Shown here piece after piece: positions 15,153 through 22,887 of a DNA stretch of 47,728 nucleotides. The stretch's first letter is position 1. Every line of letters starts with the position of its first letter. Below the pieces are notes generated by a model. That model did no database searches. It had not been told where the DNA came from and saw only the letters and a list, made by a program, of their open reading frames with translations. The DNA comes from Chryseobacterium gleum (GTDB lineage Bacteria; Bacteroidota; Bacteroidia; Flavobacteriales_D; Crocinitomicaceae): the NCBI GenBank assembly GCA_945862165.1, contig CAMAXI010000016.1:1-47728 (forward strand). The letters are read 5' to 3'. Position numbers and translations under genes: made by a program.

Positions 15153-16052
15153 CTATACGGATTCGTTAGTAACAGGGAGGATATCTTTCCACTTGTCAAA
15201 GTTCCATTTTTGAAGTATGGTTTCGAAAGATGATTCATTGATTAAATCATCGATTAATCTAAATTGATTTATTTCATAGAAGGGATTTGAATTGTAGTCA
15301 ATTTTACCAATGATTGCCTTTGGGGATATGAATCCATTTTTAACTGCGTATCCTATTCTTATGATTTCATCTGCTAGATCAATTTTTTCAAACATTTCGT
15401 CGGTGTAGGCTTCATCCGTATCGTTCTTGAAATGGTAATATTCAGATTTTTTTAATAAATGCTTTAGAATAAATAAATAATCTTCTTCCGATAGTATGCT
15501 TGGACCATAAACAGAAAAAAGTTTGTCTGAATCTTTGCAATCAAAAATAGCTACTTTATCCAGTGGACAGTCTGTATTGCTTGCAGTGAAAATGTTTTCA
15601 TCGATTGCATCAGTAATTTCTTTTACTTTTACATTCAATTTATTTAAATAATCATCGGTAATCAAACGGTCTTTTAGTGAATTTTTAAATTTTGTAAAAT
15701 GATGTGGGAAAAATTCATCTATAAATTGTTTTTGCGTCCAGTTATAGTTGAAAATAATGTATTTAAAAGGACAAAAACCTATAAAATTGATCAAATCCTC
15801 TAGTTTTAATTCAAATTTTTTATTGTCGGATTCAAAAGATATAATTATTCCTGTTTCATCATATTTTTCAATGAATTCGTGGATGTCTTCATGAGACAAA
15901 ATTACGTGTCTTGCAATAAATTCATTTAAACTATTTCTAGTAACTAATTTATATACTCTTAATTCTTCCATTAGATACTTCATTTCAATAGGTAACTCCA
16001 AGTCATTTTTTTTAAGGTTAGTTGATTCTAACAATTGATTTTCATTTTTCAT
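15153..16052 (-). CDS. Hypothetical protein, 299 residues
   Basis: I do not recognise this acidic, mostly helical protein. It begins MKNENQLLESTNLKKNDLEL and contains LEDLINFIGFCPFKYIIFNYNW and, later, a cysteine-containing stretch NTDCPLDKVAIFDCKDSDKLF. No signal peptide or membrane segment is visible. It lies downstream of the integrase with a 157-base gap and shares an upstream sequence element (16129-16145) with the excisionase-like gene, so it may be co-regulated. It is probably island cargo. Confidence 0.65.
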   Translation of the reverse strand: MKNENQLLESTNLKKNDLELPIEMKYLMEELRVYKLVTRNSLNEFIARHVILSHEDIHEFIEKYDETGIIISFESDNKKFELKLEDLINFIGFCPFKYIIFNYNWTQKQFIDEFFPHHFTKFKNSLKDRLITDDYLNKLNVKVKEITDAIDENIFTASNTDCPLDKVAIFDCKDSDKLFSVYGPSILSEEDYLFILKHLLKKSEYYHFKNDTDEAYTDEMFEKIDLADEIIRIGYAVKNGFISPKAIIGKIDYNSNPFYEINQFRLIDDLINESSFETILQKWNFDKWKDILPVTNESV

Positions 16053-16097
16053 GTTTTTTTTAATTAGTTAATAGTTATTTAATTATTCTTGAATAAG

Positions 16098-16145
16098 TAC
16101 TATCAGCCCATTTGAATAGATTATTCGTAATGGACCGATAGTATG
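16098..16145. promoter_or_regulatory. Inverted repeat and shared element upstream of the 299-residue gene
   Basis: TACTATC (16098-16104) and GATAGTA (16137-16143) are exact inverted arms. The right arm lies in AATGGACCGATAGTATG, which matches 14 of 17 bases of AATGAACCGATGGTTTG at 18034-18050 upstream of the excisionase-like gene. It may be an operator or a recombinase-binding site. Confidence 0.4.
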
Positions 16146-16209
16146 TCGAGCAAAACTATATTTGGTTTGTTTTGCAATTTTTTAAATTGGAAAGAGATTT
16201 TGGTATTGG

Positions 16210-17535
16210 TTATAGTCCAAATAACTCAAAATCCATCACCACATCTGAGATTACTTTTTCGTCGATGTAGTGATTATGCATTACTTCGTCGCCAGAATGT
16301 TTGGTAATTATTCTCGCTTTATCGCCGTGTTTTGCGAATAGGTGAGAGATATACGTTTTTCTTAAATCGTAAAACCTCAATTCTTTTCCTGTGTTAAGTT
16401 GCTTGTAATAATGCGTAAAGGCTTTACTGGTAAAGTTCTTCATCGTATTCCGTTGCATGGTCTCATATGGTGCAAGAATATATTCGTTTTTTCCTCTATT
16501 CTCCTCATAACCTAGCTCAAGTAAAAGGTTTTTAAGTTGTGAAATAACTGGAATGTGGATCATTTTTAGTTCTTCTATATCTGAAATACCTTTGCTTTTA
16601 TTGACTTTGTAGTCTTGCACTATGATTTTTCTAGGTTCCCCTTTATCGTTTTCAAGGATATCATTAAATTTCATAAATACAATTTCCTCACGTCTTCTTC
16701 CTGTATATAAGGCAAGTAAAATAGCATGTTTTAACCAGGGTTTGTAAAAACTTTTTTTATAGTTTTTTTGATTTGATCGATTTTCGTAAGTGCTAATTCC
16801 ATTCTCAGGAGTGATAATTTCTAGGAGTTTTTTAAATTCTTCTTTATTTATGGTATTTATTGTTGTTTTACCATGTAATCTTTTAAAACCTAAGAAAGGA
16901 TTTTTCATTTGTAAATCAAATTCTCTTATCGAATGCTCCATAAATACGCGCATTAAACCAATGTATTTATTATAGGTCTTGGGAGCGTATTTTTTTGTTT
17001 CTAGTAAATAGGATTTTAATTGACCTACTACGTCACGGTCAAGTTTTAAAATAGGGAGGAGGTCGGCATTTATTTTAATGGATTTTAAATATTCCACAAA
17101 GTACAAGAAATACCTTTCCACTTCTTTGATGTGTCCGATCGAACGTATTTTATGTTCCTGTTGATGCGGGGTATCATTATTTAAATAAGCGATATAGGAA
17201 GCCATTGTCTCCACTACCGTTCTAGGTATTGAAGTTTCAATCTTTTTATTTGTAGGTTGATAATCACATTTTTCAAGTTCTAAACGGTATTGATACGCTT
17301 GGATTACAAGTTCGTTTGGGTCTCTAGTATCAAAAAACTTTGTGCATACGGTATTATTGTTACCTGGGATACAAACCCTAAGTTTATATTTGTTTTTATC
17401 CAGGTGTTTACACGATCCAATTTTTTTTCCAGTTAATCCACAAGAATTTGTAATCGTTTTTTTGCATTTTGTACATTGAATATATATCCCCTTTACATTG
17501 CATTTTTTAAGTGGTTTGTAGTTTTGGTTATTCAT
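16210..17535 (-). CDS. Tyrosine recombinase (island integrase)
   Basis: This 441-residue integrase has an N-terminal region with an unusual cysteine-rich start (IQCTKCKKTITNSCG, then KLRVCIPG), possibly a zinc ribbon or arm-binding part. A SAM-like core-binding domain covers about 130-230 and the catalytic domain about 250-440. Catalytic residues seen are R in LALYTGRRREE, R in FYDLRKTYISHLF (Tyr replaces the usual His of HxxR), H in ITKHSGDE and the nucleophile Y in HNHYIDEK. It catalyses site-specific integration and excision of a mobile element. It is longer than integron integrases and lacks any obvious IntI-specific insert. Its start overlaps the HTH gene by 8 bases. Confidence 0.88.
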   Translation of the reverse strand: MNNQNYKPLKKCNVKGIYIQCTKCKKTITNSCGLTGKKIGSCKHLDKNKYKLRVCIPGNNNTVCTKFFDTRDPNELVIQAYQYRLELEKCDYQPTNKKIETSIPRTVVETMASYIAYLNNDTPHQQEHKIRSIGHIKEVERYFLYFVEYLKSIKINADLLPILKLDRDVVGQLKSYLLETKKYAPKTYNKYIGLMRVFMEHSIREFDLQMKNPFLGFKRLHGKTTINTINKEEFKKLLEIITPENGISTYENRSNQKNYKKSFYKPWLKHAILLALYTGRRREEIVFMKFNDILENDKGEPRKIIVQDYKVNKSKGISDIEELKMIHIPVISQLKNLLLELGYEENRGKNEYILAPYETMQRNTMKNFTSKAFTHYYKQLNTGKELRFYDLRKTYISHLFAKHGDKARIITKHSGDEVMHNHYIDEKVISDVVMDFELFGL

Positions 17536-17992
17536 GACCGCGCAGTTTTATTTTGGTGAGAAAACTGGATGCAGCTTTACTATTAACTTTAAATGTTGGA
17601 ATATTTACCGTTGAATTTGGTGCTGAAAATTTAGCGATGGTTTCGTAGTCCATTTTTTTGTAAGCACCATAAATCAAAGCCCAGTCCTTCGGGTGTTTCA
17701 ATTTTAATGCTTCAATAAATGGATGGTCAATAACAAAATGGAAATCGATAAGATTTACATATTTTTCCTTCCCAAAATGAAGGATGTCTATTCCTTTTCT
17801 TTTACACCAACGGATGACTGTACGTAAACTTTTAAAATTTAAAAATTCAGCTATTTGGGTAAGTGTAATTTTATCAGGATGTAATCGGTTCTCTTTCGTA
17901 AGAGAAATATCGTTGAAAACCTCTCCATGTGCGATGGGCGAGTTGGGTTCAAATTTTTCGTCTGTTTTTCTGTTCTTTAAATTTAATTTCAT
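17528..17992 (-). CDS. Helix-turn-helix protein, excisionase-like
   Basis: This 154-residue protein has a winged-helix/excisionase-type segment, TQIAEFLNFKSLRTVIRWCKRKG followed by FGKEKYVNLIDFHFVID (about residues 45-90). Such proteins bind beside att sites or promoters and steer the integrase toward excision. The overlap of 8 bases with the integrase indicates one transcript. An upstream element with inverted arms TCGGTT/AACCGA sits about 25-50 bases before the ATG. Confidence 0.7.
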   Translation of the reverse strand: MKLNLKNRKTDEKFEPNSPIAHGEVFNDISLTKENRLHPDKITLTQIAEFLNFKSLRTVIRWCKRKGIDILHFGKEKYVNLIDFHFVIDHPFIEALKLKHPKDWALIYGAYKKMDYETIAKFSAPNSTVNIPTFKVNSKAASSFLTKIKLRGHE

Positions 17993-18015
17993 TTTTTTTA
18001 ACTGTATAAATTTCC

Positions 18016-18050
18016 TCGGTTAGGTAATTTATCAATGAACCGATGGTTTG
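18016..18050. promoter_or_regulatory. Inverted repeat and shared element upstream of the HTH/integrase operon
   Basis: TCGGTT (18016-18021) and AACCGA (18038-18043) are exact inverted arms. The overlapping 17-base element at 18034-18050 matches the one at 16129-16145. It lies between the HTH gene start and the MerR-like gene and may be an operator for either regulator. Confidence 0.4.
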
Positions 18051-18068
18051 TACCTTCAGTGGTTCATA

Positions 18069-18971
18069 TCACGCGTTAACCTCTAAGTGGTGAAACTTTC
18101 CAAATAGCGGATGTATAACGATATTCTGGTAATTCTTCTCAAGTATTAATTCATAAATCATGGTTTTAATTTCGTTTATATTATTTTCATCTACACGGAT
18201 GGTTTCGTATTGATGCGGGGCTTTTTTTCTAAAGTCTAACGTGAAATCAGTTATTTTTTCAAGCAATTCTAACGTTTCAATTTCTGGTTTAGTGAAAATT
18301 GGTATTTTTTCGGTGCAGATTGAATAACCTAATGTGCTAACCAGCTCACTTAGAATTTCGTTCATCGATAAATGCACATGCGACTTAGATACAATCGTTT
18401 TATATCTTTCTAGATATTCTTCATTTTTGATACTATCCCATTCTTCATAATTTCCAATCAGTGTTTTTCCCTCCAGATTTAATAACAAGAAAAAATTCTT
18501 TCTCTCTAAAAGCATCGATTGAATCATTTGTTCAAAGTCTGTCAATTTGATTTTAAAGATTTTATCCCAAATTGCTTTATCCTCTGATATTTCACTTATG
18601 TTGTTCTCGTCGATTATCCCTAAATCTTTGATTTTACTTAGGATGTCCTCTTTTTGTTCTTCCGAGTAAATATTTTTCGCTTCGTTAAATAAATTCTCCT
18701 TTATATTCTTCAGTGTATCCAGCGATATATTGAACTCCCTTAGTCGCATCATGATTTTAATCCAAAATGCTTCCGGTAAATTGAAAATAAACCAAGAGCC
18801 ATTATCATATTTCCTCGGAAATAATCCTTTTTCATACCAATGATTTGCATTTCTAGCGTCTAATTTTAATTCACTCCTTTTAAAAGTTGTTTCATACATA
18901 AACTTTAAAGGATTAGTTTGTAATGCTTCAAAGGTGTTTATTGCTTGAATTATATTCTTTTGTTCTTTCAT
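18069..18971 (-). CDS. MerR-like HTH regulator, 300 residues
   Basis: Residues ~20-95 (NANHWYEKGLFPRKYDNGSWFIFNLPEAFWIKIMMRLREFNISLDTLKNIKENLF) have the order of a MerR-type winged helix: Y-E-K-G-L entry, a wing, and the recurring LREFNISLDTLK helix. The remaining ~200 residues are helical and unrecognised, probably an effector or dimerisation part. It lies upstream of the excisionase/integrase operon in the same direction and may control it. It has no downstream partner other than the mobility genes. Confidence 0.6.
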   Translation of the reverse strand: MKEQKNIIQAINTFEALQTNPLKFMYETTFKRSELKLDARNANHWYEKGLFPRKYDNGSWFIFNLPEAFWIKIMMRLREFNISLDTLKNIKENLFNEAKNIYSEEQKEDILSKIKDLGIIDENNISEISEDKAIWDKIFKIKLTDFEQMIQSMLLERKNFFLLLNLEGKTLIGNYEEWDSIKNEEYLERYKTIVSKSHVHLSMNEILSELVSTLGYSICTEKIPIFTKPEIETLELLEKITDFTLDFRKKAPHQYETIRVDENNINEIKTMIYELILEKNYQNIVIHPLFGKFHHLEVNA

Positions 18972-19065
18972 GCAACAAAGATATAGAATTTATTTATGTG
19001 TATAATCAAAAAGTTTACATCATTGTATTAAAAATTATCTTTAAAGATAATTTTATTTTTGCTTA

Positions 19066-19118
19066 AAATGTTAAGTGGTTAAAAATTAAAACTTTGTGAA
19101 ATGTTAGGTGGGTAAAAA
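19066..19118. repeat. Two 20-bp direct repeats, centre spacing 33 bp
   Basis: AAATGTTAAGTGGTTAAAAA (19066-19085) and AAATGTTAGGTGGGTAAAAA (19099-19118) agree at 18 of 20 bases. They lie about 100 bases upstream of the MerR-like gene. They could be operator half-sites for that regulator or integrase arm sites. Apart from these repeats, the small frame and the hairpin listed below, I see nothing in 18972-19415. Confidence 0.45.
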
Positions 19119-19178
19119 AAAATGAACTTTTTTTTAAAAAAACTGTTTTTGATGCAAATTCAGGTAGAATTACGCTAA

Positions 19179-19328
19179 ATGGAGAATGAAATTGTGCGTA
19201 GGTTTGTAAGGAGGGAGGTTTTAAATGAAAAAGTCAGGATTGGTGATTTTGTTAGGGATTTGGAGGGATGGATAAGAAATAGTTATGAAAACTATCATTT
19301 TAAATTAAATTTGAAAAAATTAAACTAA
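19179..19328 (+). CDS. Possible small protein, 49 residues
   Basis: ATG 19179 opens a 49-codon frame (MENEIVRRFVRREVLNEKVR, IGDFVRDLEGWIRNSYENYH) that stops at TAA 19326-19328. It is strongly basic and helical, without a signal peptide. A diverged copy of its middle part recurs at 22728-22781, where the matching frame is closed by a stop. That makes a real, mobile-element-linked gene or gene tail plausible, but it is unproven. Confidence 0.35.
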   Translation: MENEIVRRFVRREVLNEKVRIGDFVRDLEGWIRNSYENYHFKLNLKKLN

Positions 19329-19352
19329 TTAATAAATTCGGTATAAAAACTA

Positions 19353-19399
19353 AAAAAGTTCGGTAATCTCTACATTATGGATTCTTTACCGAAGTTTTT
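19353..19399 (+). terminator. Hairpin just upstream of the cassette array
   Basis: Arms AAAAAGTTCGGTAA and TTACCGAAGTTTTT pair, apart from one G-G mismatch, around a 19-base loop and end in T. It may terminate the small frame at 19179, or be part of the site that received the first cassette. Confidence 0.45.
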
Positions 19400-19415
19400 A
19401 CTCGGGTATATACTA

Positions 19416-19424
19416 GTTAGCAGA
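19416..19424 (+). other. Core site at the start of the first cassette
   Basis: GTTAGCAGA is the exact reverse complement of the inverse core TCTGCTAAC at 21412-21420, as expected for the two ends of one integron cassette. The sequence to its left lacks a proper attC fold, so this may be an attI-like or truncated entry site. Confidence 0.55.
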
Positions 19425-19630
19425 AACTCCGCGAGTTCTCGCTTCGGGTCTGGGGGAAATCGATAGAATTTTAAATTTCACTTCGATTTAAATTCACGGA
19501 GGACAACGAACAAAACTAATTTATACTAAAACTTAAAGCACTAAAATGGTCTTTAGAACGAAAACAAAACTCGACATTTAACATACAAACACATTTGTAG
19601 AATCCAAGAGACAAACTAAACTGGTTGACC

Positions 19631-20287
19631 ATGAGCTATAACAAAAATCAAATAAAAAACGAATTACTTTCAAATGGTTGGTGTGTGATTAACGCTAAAT
19701 TGAATGATTCCGAGCTTATAAATTTTTCTGAAAAATTTGGTCGTATAATTCCAGATAATAACGGAAAAATAATTCAATATTTGAAACCTAAACCTAATCA
19801 GAATGGGATTAGAGATAGTTTTAGTTACAACTTTGGTTACCTTTCTTTTCCGTTTCATACAGACACTTCTTTTTGGTCAATTCCAGCAAGATACATTATC
19901 ATGACAAGTGAAAATCAAAGTAATTGCACAACTAACTTATTTGATTTTAATCAAATATTACAGGGATGTACTTATAATGAATTATTAGATTTAAAAAAAT
20001 CTGTATTTGTACAAAAAACTTTTTCAGAGCAGAAATTTACAAATCTAATTTTTCAAGAAAATGAAATATTGGGAATTAGATTTGACCCAAACATTATGTT
20101 TCCGTACAATGAATATTCGAAAAAAACTTTAGATTTAATAAACAGTTCAATTCAAAAGTTAAAAACATTTCAAATTGAATGGACTGGAAACAACATTGTA
20201 ATAATAGACAATTGGAGATTTCTTCACTCAAGAGGAGATTCTACAAAAGATAAAAATAGAATATTAAAAAGAATTTATTTAAGCTAA
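19631..20287 (+). CDS. TauD/TfdA-like Fe(II)/2-oxoglutarate dioxygenase
   Basis: This 218-residue protein has the H-x-D iron motif in FPFHTDTSFW (about residue 76) and, near the C-terminus, VIIDNWRFLHSRG with the distal His, then KNRILKRIYL with the 2-oxoglutarate-binding Arg. Family members hydroxylate small molecules using Fe(II), O2 and 2-oxoglutarate in the cytoplasm. The substrate is unknown. It is shorter than typical TauD (about 280). The ATG at 19631 is preferred to the TTG at 19625. It is the first gene of a two-gene integron cassette, 4 bases before the HEPN gene. That pairing is unusual and may mean that the oxygenase modifies a nucleotide, tRNA or the partner. Confidence 0.75.
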   Translation: MSYNKNQIKNELLSNGWCVINAKLNDSELINFSEKFGRIIPDNNGKIIQYLKPKPNQNGIRDSFSYNFGYLSFPFHTDTSFWSIPARYIIMTSENQSNCTTNLFDFNQILQGCTYNELLDLKKSVFVQKTFSEQKFTNLIFQENEILGIRFDPNIMFPYNEYSKKTLDLINSSIQKLKTFQIEWTGNNIVIIDNWRFLHSRGDSTKDKNRILKRIYLS

Positions 20288-20291
20288 AATT

Positions 20292-21245
20292 ATGGGGTGG
20301 GACAAAAATTCACTATTATCAAAATCAAAAATTTTCTTTGAAAAAGCTTTTCAAGAAGACAAGGAACAAATATTTTTTGGGCTAAACTGTGCTATGGGAT
20401 TAGAAGTTTTATCAAGAGCTGCAATTGCAAAGATAAGCCCGGCTTTACTTGCTGAACCAGATAAAGACCATCAACATTTATTACATGCATTAAATTTAGG
20501 ATCAGCAAAAATTCAGAAGAAATCAATATCTACAGCACAAGTATTGGTTCTCTGTAAAACATTAATTCCTGAATTTACTGAAGAAAATCATAAAACAGCC
20601 GTTGCTTTAATAAATAGAAGAAATGAAGAGGTGCATACGGGAAAAGCAGCTTTCATAGAATATAAAACACATCAATGGATTGAAGGTTTCTATCGATGTT
20701 GTAAAATACTAGCAGAATTTTTAGGTGAAAGTTTAGAAACAATATTTGATGAAGAAGAAGCTAAAGCTGCTATTTTAATTATAACAGAAACAGAAACCAA
20801 AGTTATTGAAAAAACTAAAAGTTTAATTGCGGCTCATTTAAAAGTCTTTGAAGCTAAAGGTGAAGACGAAATAAATTTATTGAAAGCAGAGGCAGAAAAA
20901 CAAGGAGAAATTCTTTCACATAGTAAACATCACAAAGTCAAATGTCCAGCCTGCTCATGTGTAGCAACAGTACAAGGTGATGTTTATGGCAAAGATCATG
21001 TCGAACATAATGGTGATGAAATAATTTTAAGACAAAATGTATTACCCACTAAATTTTCATGCATAGCTTGTAGTCTAAAACTTAACGGTTATGGACAATT
21101 AACAACTGCAGGAGTCGGTGATCATTTTACTCATAGATCACACTATACACCTGAAGAGTTTTATGATATGATAAGTGTAGATGACAAAGAGGCTTTTGAC
21201 AGATATGCAGAAGAACAAGGTTATTACTATTTTAGTAATGATTAA
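20292..21245 (+). CDS. HEPN-type protein with zinc ribbon
   Basis: The 317-residue product has a helical N-terminal domain containing VALINRRNEEVHTGKAAF, where RNEEVH fits the RX4H catalytic motif of HEPN ribonucleases (about residues 110-120). A coiled, acidic middle (AKAAILIITETETKVIEKTK) leads to a zinc ribbon with CPAC (about 219) and CIAC (about 257). It ends with FTHRSHYTPEEFYDM. It may be an RNA-cleaving toxin or defence effector with a nucleic-acid-binding ribbon. That is inferred from the motif. It follows the dioxygenase by 4 bases and ends about 170 bases before the attC site, so both genes move as one cassette. Confidence 0.65.
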   Translation: MGWDKNSLLSKSKIFFEKAFQEDKEQIFFGLNCAMGLEVLSRAAIAKISPALLAEPDKDHQHLLHALNLGSAKIQKKSISTAQVLVLCKTLIPEFTEENHKTAVALINRRNEEVHTGKAAFIEYKTHQWIEGFYRCCKILAEFLGESLETIFDEEEAKAAILIITETETKVIEKTKSLIAAHLKVFEAKGEDEINLLKAEAEKQGEILSHSKHHKVKCPACSCVATVQGDVYGKDHVEHNGDEIILRQNVLPTKFSCIACSLKLNGYGQLTTAGVGDHFTHRSHYTPEEFYDMISVDDKEAFDRYAEEQGYYYFSND

Positions 21246-21411
21246 GAGATATATTTTCAAAATAAAAAACACCTACTTCTATAAGTATTAAACAAGCAAT
21301 AAATAGAAGCTCTCTAATACCATAGTTTGAAATTCTCGGGTTGACAAAATGTTGAACTCGAGAGAAAAATACATACGGAAAAGCAAAGTAGGTTATACTC
21401 GAAACGTAGCA

Positions 21412-21493
21412 TCTGCTAACAGGTGTTTGGCTATATGGCGGAAATGTACATATCGCTTACCGCCACATCGCCAAGCACCAAAACGTTAGTGGC
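21412..21493 (+). repeat. attC-like recombination site 1
   Basis: Inverse core TCTGCTAAC (21412-21420) is followed by stem arms GGTGTTTGGC (21422-21431) and TGGCGG (21436-21441), then their partners CCGCCA (21460-21465) and GCCAAGCACC (21470-21479). A 5-base spacer leads to the core GTTAGTGGC (21485-21493). Paired arms, asymmetric spacers and ~80-bp length fit integron attC sites. It ends the first cassette and starts the second. The rest of 21246-21534 has no gene. Confidence 0.65.
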
Positions 21494-21534
21494 AAGTTTA
21501 AGAAACAGAGATAATTTGACAAAAATAGAAACCA

Positions 21535-22011
21535 ATGAGTGAGAAAAAACATTTAAAGACGTTCAAAGAATTTATCGAGGAACGAAAAAAACAACAATCA
21601 AAAAGCGAAGAAAGAAAAGTTGATTGGGAACTACGAAAATCTAAATGGATTCATTCGGTAAATACACTTTATTCTCATGTTGACAATTTAATTGTGAAAA
21701 GTTTTCAGGACGCTGGCATCAAAGTGTCAAAAGTGAAAGAAAAGACAAATTTACATGAAGACTATATTGGGTCATATGAAATTGACAATTATACAATTAC
21801 TGCCGATGACATCAAGATAAAATTTTTTCCAATGGGAACTATTATACTTGGTGCGTATGGAAGAGTAAATATGCTTTTGCCAAGCGATACGGTAAAGTTG
21901 GTTTTGGAGGACTGGGATATCTGGAAAATAGTAACAGGAATGGGTAGCTCAATGAAGCTAATAGACTTCAATGAACATAACATAGTAAAATTGCTTCAAG
22001 AAAATCTATGA
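21535..22011 (+). CDS. Hypothetical protein, 158 residues, paired with a HEPN gene
   Basis: A charged helical N-terminus (KTFKEFIEERKKQQSKSEER) leads into a region with YEIDNYTITADDIKIKFFPMG, IILGAYGRVNMLL and VLEDWDIWKIV that looks like a beta-rich domain. I do not recognise the family and see no signal peptide. Its stop overlaps the start of the next gene by 4 bases (ATGA), so the two are translationally coupled. By position it may be the antitoxin or accessory factor of the HEPN protein (inference). It starts about 40 bases after the attC core. Confidence 0.7.
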   Translation: MSEKKHLKTFKEFIEERKKQQSKSEERKVDWELRKSKWIHSVNTLYSHVDNLIVKSFQDAGIKVSKVKEKTNLHEDYIGSYEIDNYTITADDIKIKFFPMGTIILGAYGRVNMLLPSDTVKLVLEDWDIWKIVTGMGSSMKLIDFNEHNIVKLLQENL

Positions 22012-22580
22012 AAAATCTTTCTGTTCATATAAAATCATTTCAGGAAATTTCTAGTGAATATGAGTTTACGTATCGAAACATTGATGTGAAAACCTCATTT
22101 TACAACAAATTAATTGCGAACGGTCGAAATGTTCCATCAGCTGGCTCGTATTACTCATACAGTTCATTGACAGAAGCAAGAGAGTTAAGACGTAAATTAA
22201 AATCGGAAATTGACAGAAAATTTACATTAGAACTAACTTCAGCTTTTGAAGCCAAATTAGTGTACTACTTCAGGAATGTTTTGAAGAGGGGGTATTCATT
22301 ACATTCTACATATAGGAGTAGCGTTTCGGGGTCTGTTCGAATTGGAGGTGCTCATTTAATGTATCATCATCTTTTAGACGTTTTTAAACAAGAAATTCAA
22401 CCATTGAATAATGTAGCTTATGCAAACTTAAAGAACCTTGTTGACTATAGGAATTGGTTGGCTCACGGCAGAGGTTGGGACTTCGAAAATCACTTATCAG
22501 TGTTTGACTTTGAATATTCCTATCGAACAATAGAAGAAATTATCAAACTTTTGCCAAACTTTCCAGAGAAACTAAAATGA
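22008..22580 (+). CDS. HEPN domain protein
   Basis: This 190-residue helical protein contains NLVDYRNWLAHGRGWDF near the C-terminus. RNWLAH is a textbook RX4H motif (R-N-x3-H), as in RiboL-PSP-type HEPN ribonucleases of toxin-antitoxin and abortive-infection systems. Upstream helices include FEAKLVYYFRNVL. It is probably an RNA-cutting effector. It is coupled to the 158-residue gene and ends 12 bases before attC site 2, so the pair forms a complete mobile cassette. Confidence 0.75.
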   Translation: MKNLSVHIKSFQEISSEYEFTYRNIDVKTSFYNKLIANGRNVPSAGSYYSYSSLTEARELRRKLKSEIDRKFTLELTSAFEAKLVYYFRNVLKRGYSLHSTYRSSVSGSVRIGGAHLMYHHLLDVFKQEIQPLNNVAYANLKNLVDYRNWLAHGRGWDFENHLSVFDFEYSYRTIEEIIKLLPNFPEKLK

Positions 22581-22591
22581 AGAAAAAACCA

Positions 22592-22651
22592 GCCACTAAC
22601 AACTAACCTTTCGTCGTGTCTGAAAGACAAGTGATGAAAGGGCTGTTGAAC
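22592..22651 (+). repeat. attC-like recombination site 2
   Basis: Inverse core GCCACTAAC (22592-22600) is the exact reverse complement of the core GTTAGTGGC at 21485-21493 that opens this cassette. Arms CCTTTC (22607-22612) and GAAAGG (22636-22641) pair, and TGTCT/AGACA closes a 3-base loop. The outer core GTTGAAC (22645-22651) fits GTTRRRY. The length is about 60 bp. No matching inverse core (GTTCAAC) was found further right, so the array ends here or its last attC is lost. Confidence 0.65.
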
Positions 22652-22727
22652 TTAAGCTATTCTATAGATTTTTTGTAATATGATTTATTAATCTAATAGA
22701 CTTTAAGTTTTCGTAAAGATTTTCCTA

Positions 22728-22781
22728 GAAAAAGTAAGTTTTACCGATTTTTCTGGTATTTTGGATGGATAAGAGATAACT
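22728..22781 (+). repeat. Diverged copy of the 19227-19284 sequence
   Basis: Both copies start GAAAAAGT, share GATTTT in the middle, and carry GGATGGATAAGA near the end. The second reads EKVSFTDFSGILDG then stop, against EKVRIGDFVRDLEGWIR in the first. The rest of 22581-22887 has no gene other than attC site 2. It looks like a relic of a repeated gene tail. Confidence 0.4.
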
Positions 22782-22887
22782 AGAAATTGGTTCCTAAATA
22801 AGTAATGTAATTTCTTTAAATTATTAATAGAATAGTTAGTAATAGATTTGTTCATATACTAAATAGAAAAATATATTTATGTAGATC

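Noticed and set aside
16210-17535. Integrase as the integron integrase (IntI) of the cassette array
   Set aside because: Length of 441, the Cys-rich N-terminus, the excisionase-like partner gene and the absence of a visible IntI insert fit an island integrase better.
19353-19416. Hairpin left of the first cassette as a full attC site
   Set aside because: No RYYYAAC inverse core, and the distance from stem to the GTT core is too long. Listed as a terminator-like hairpin instead.
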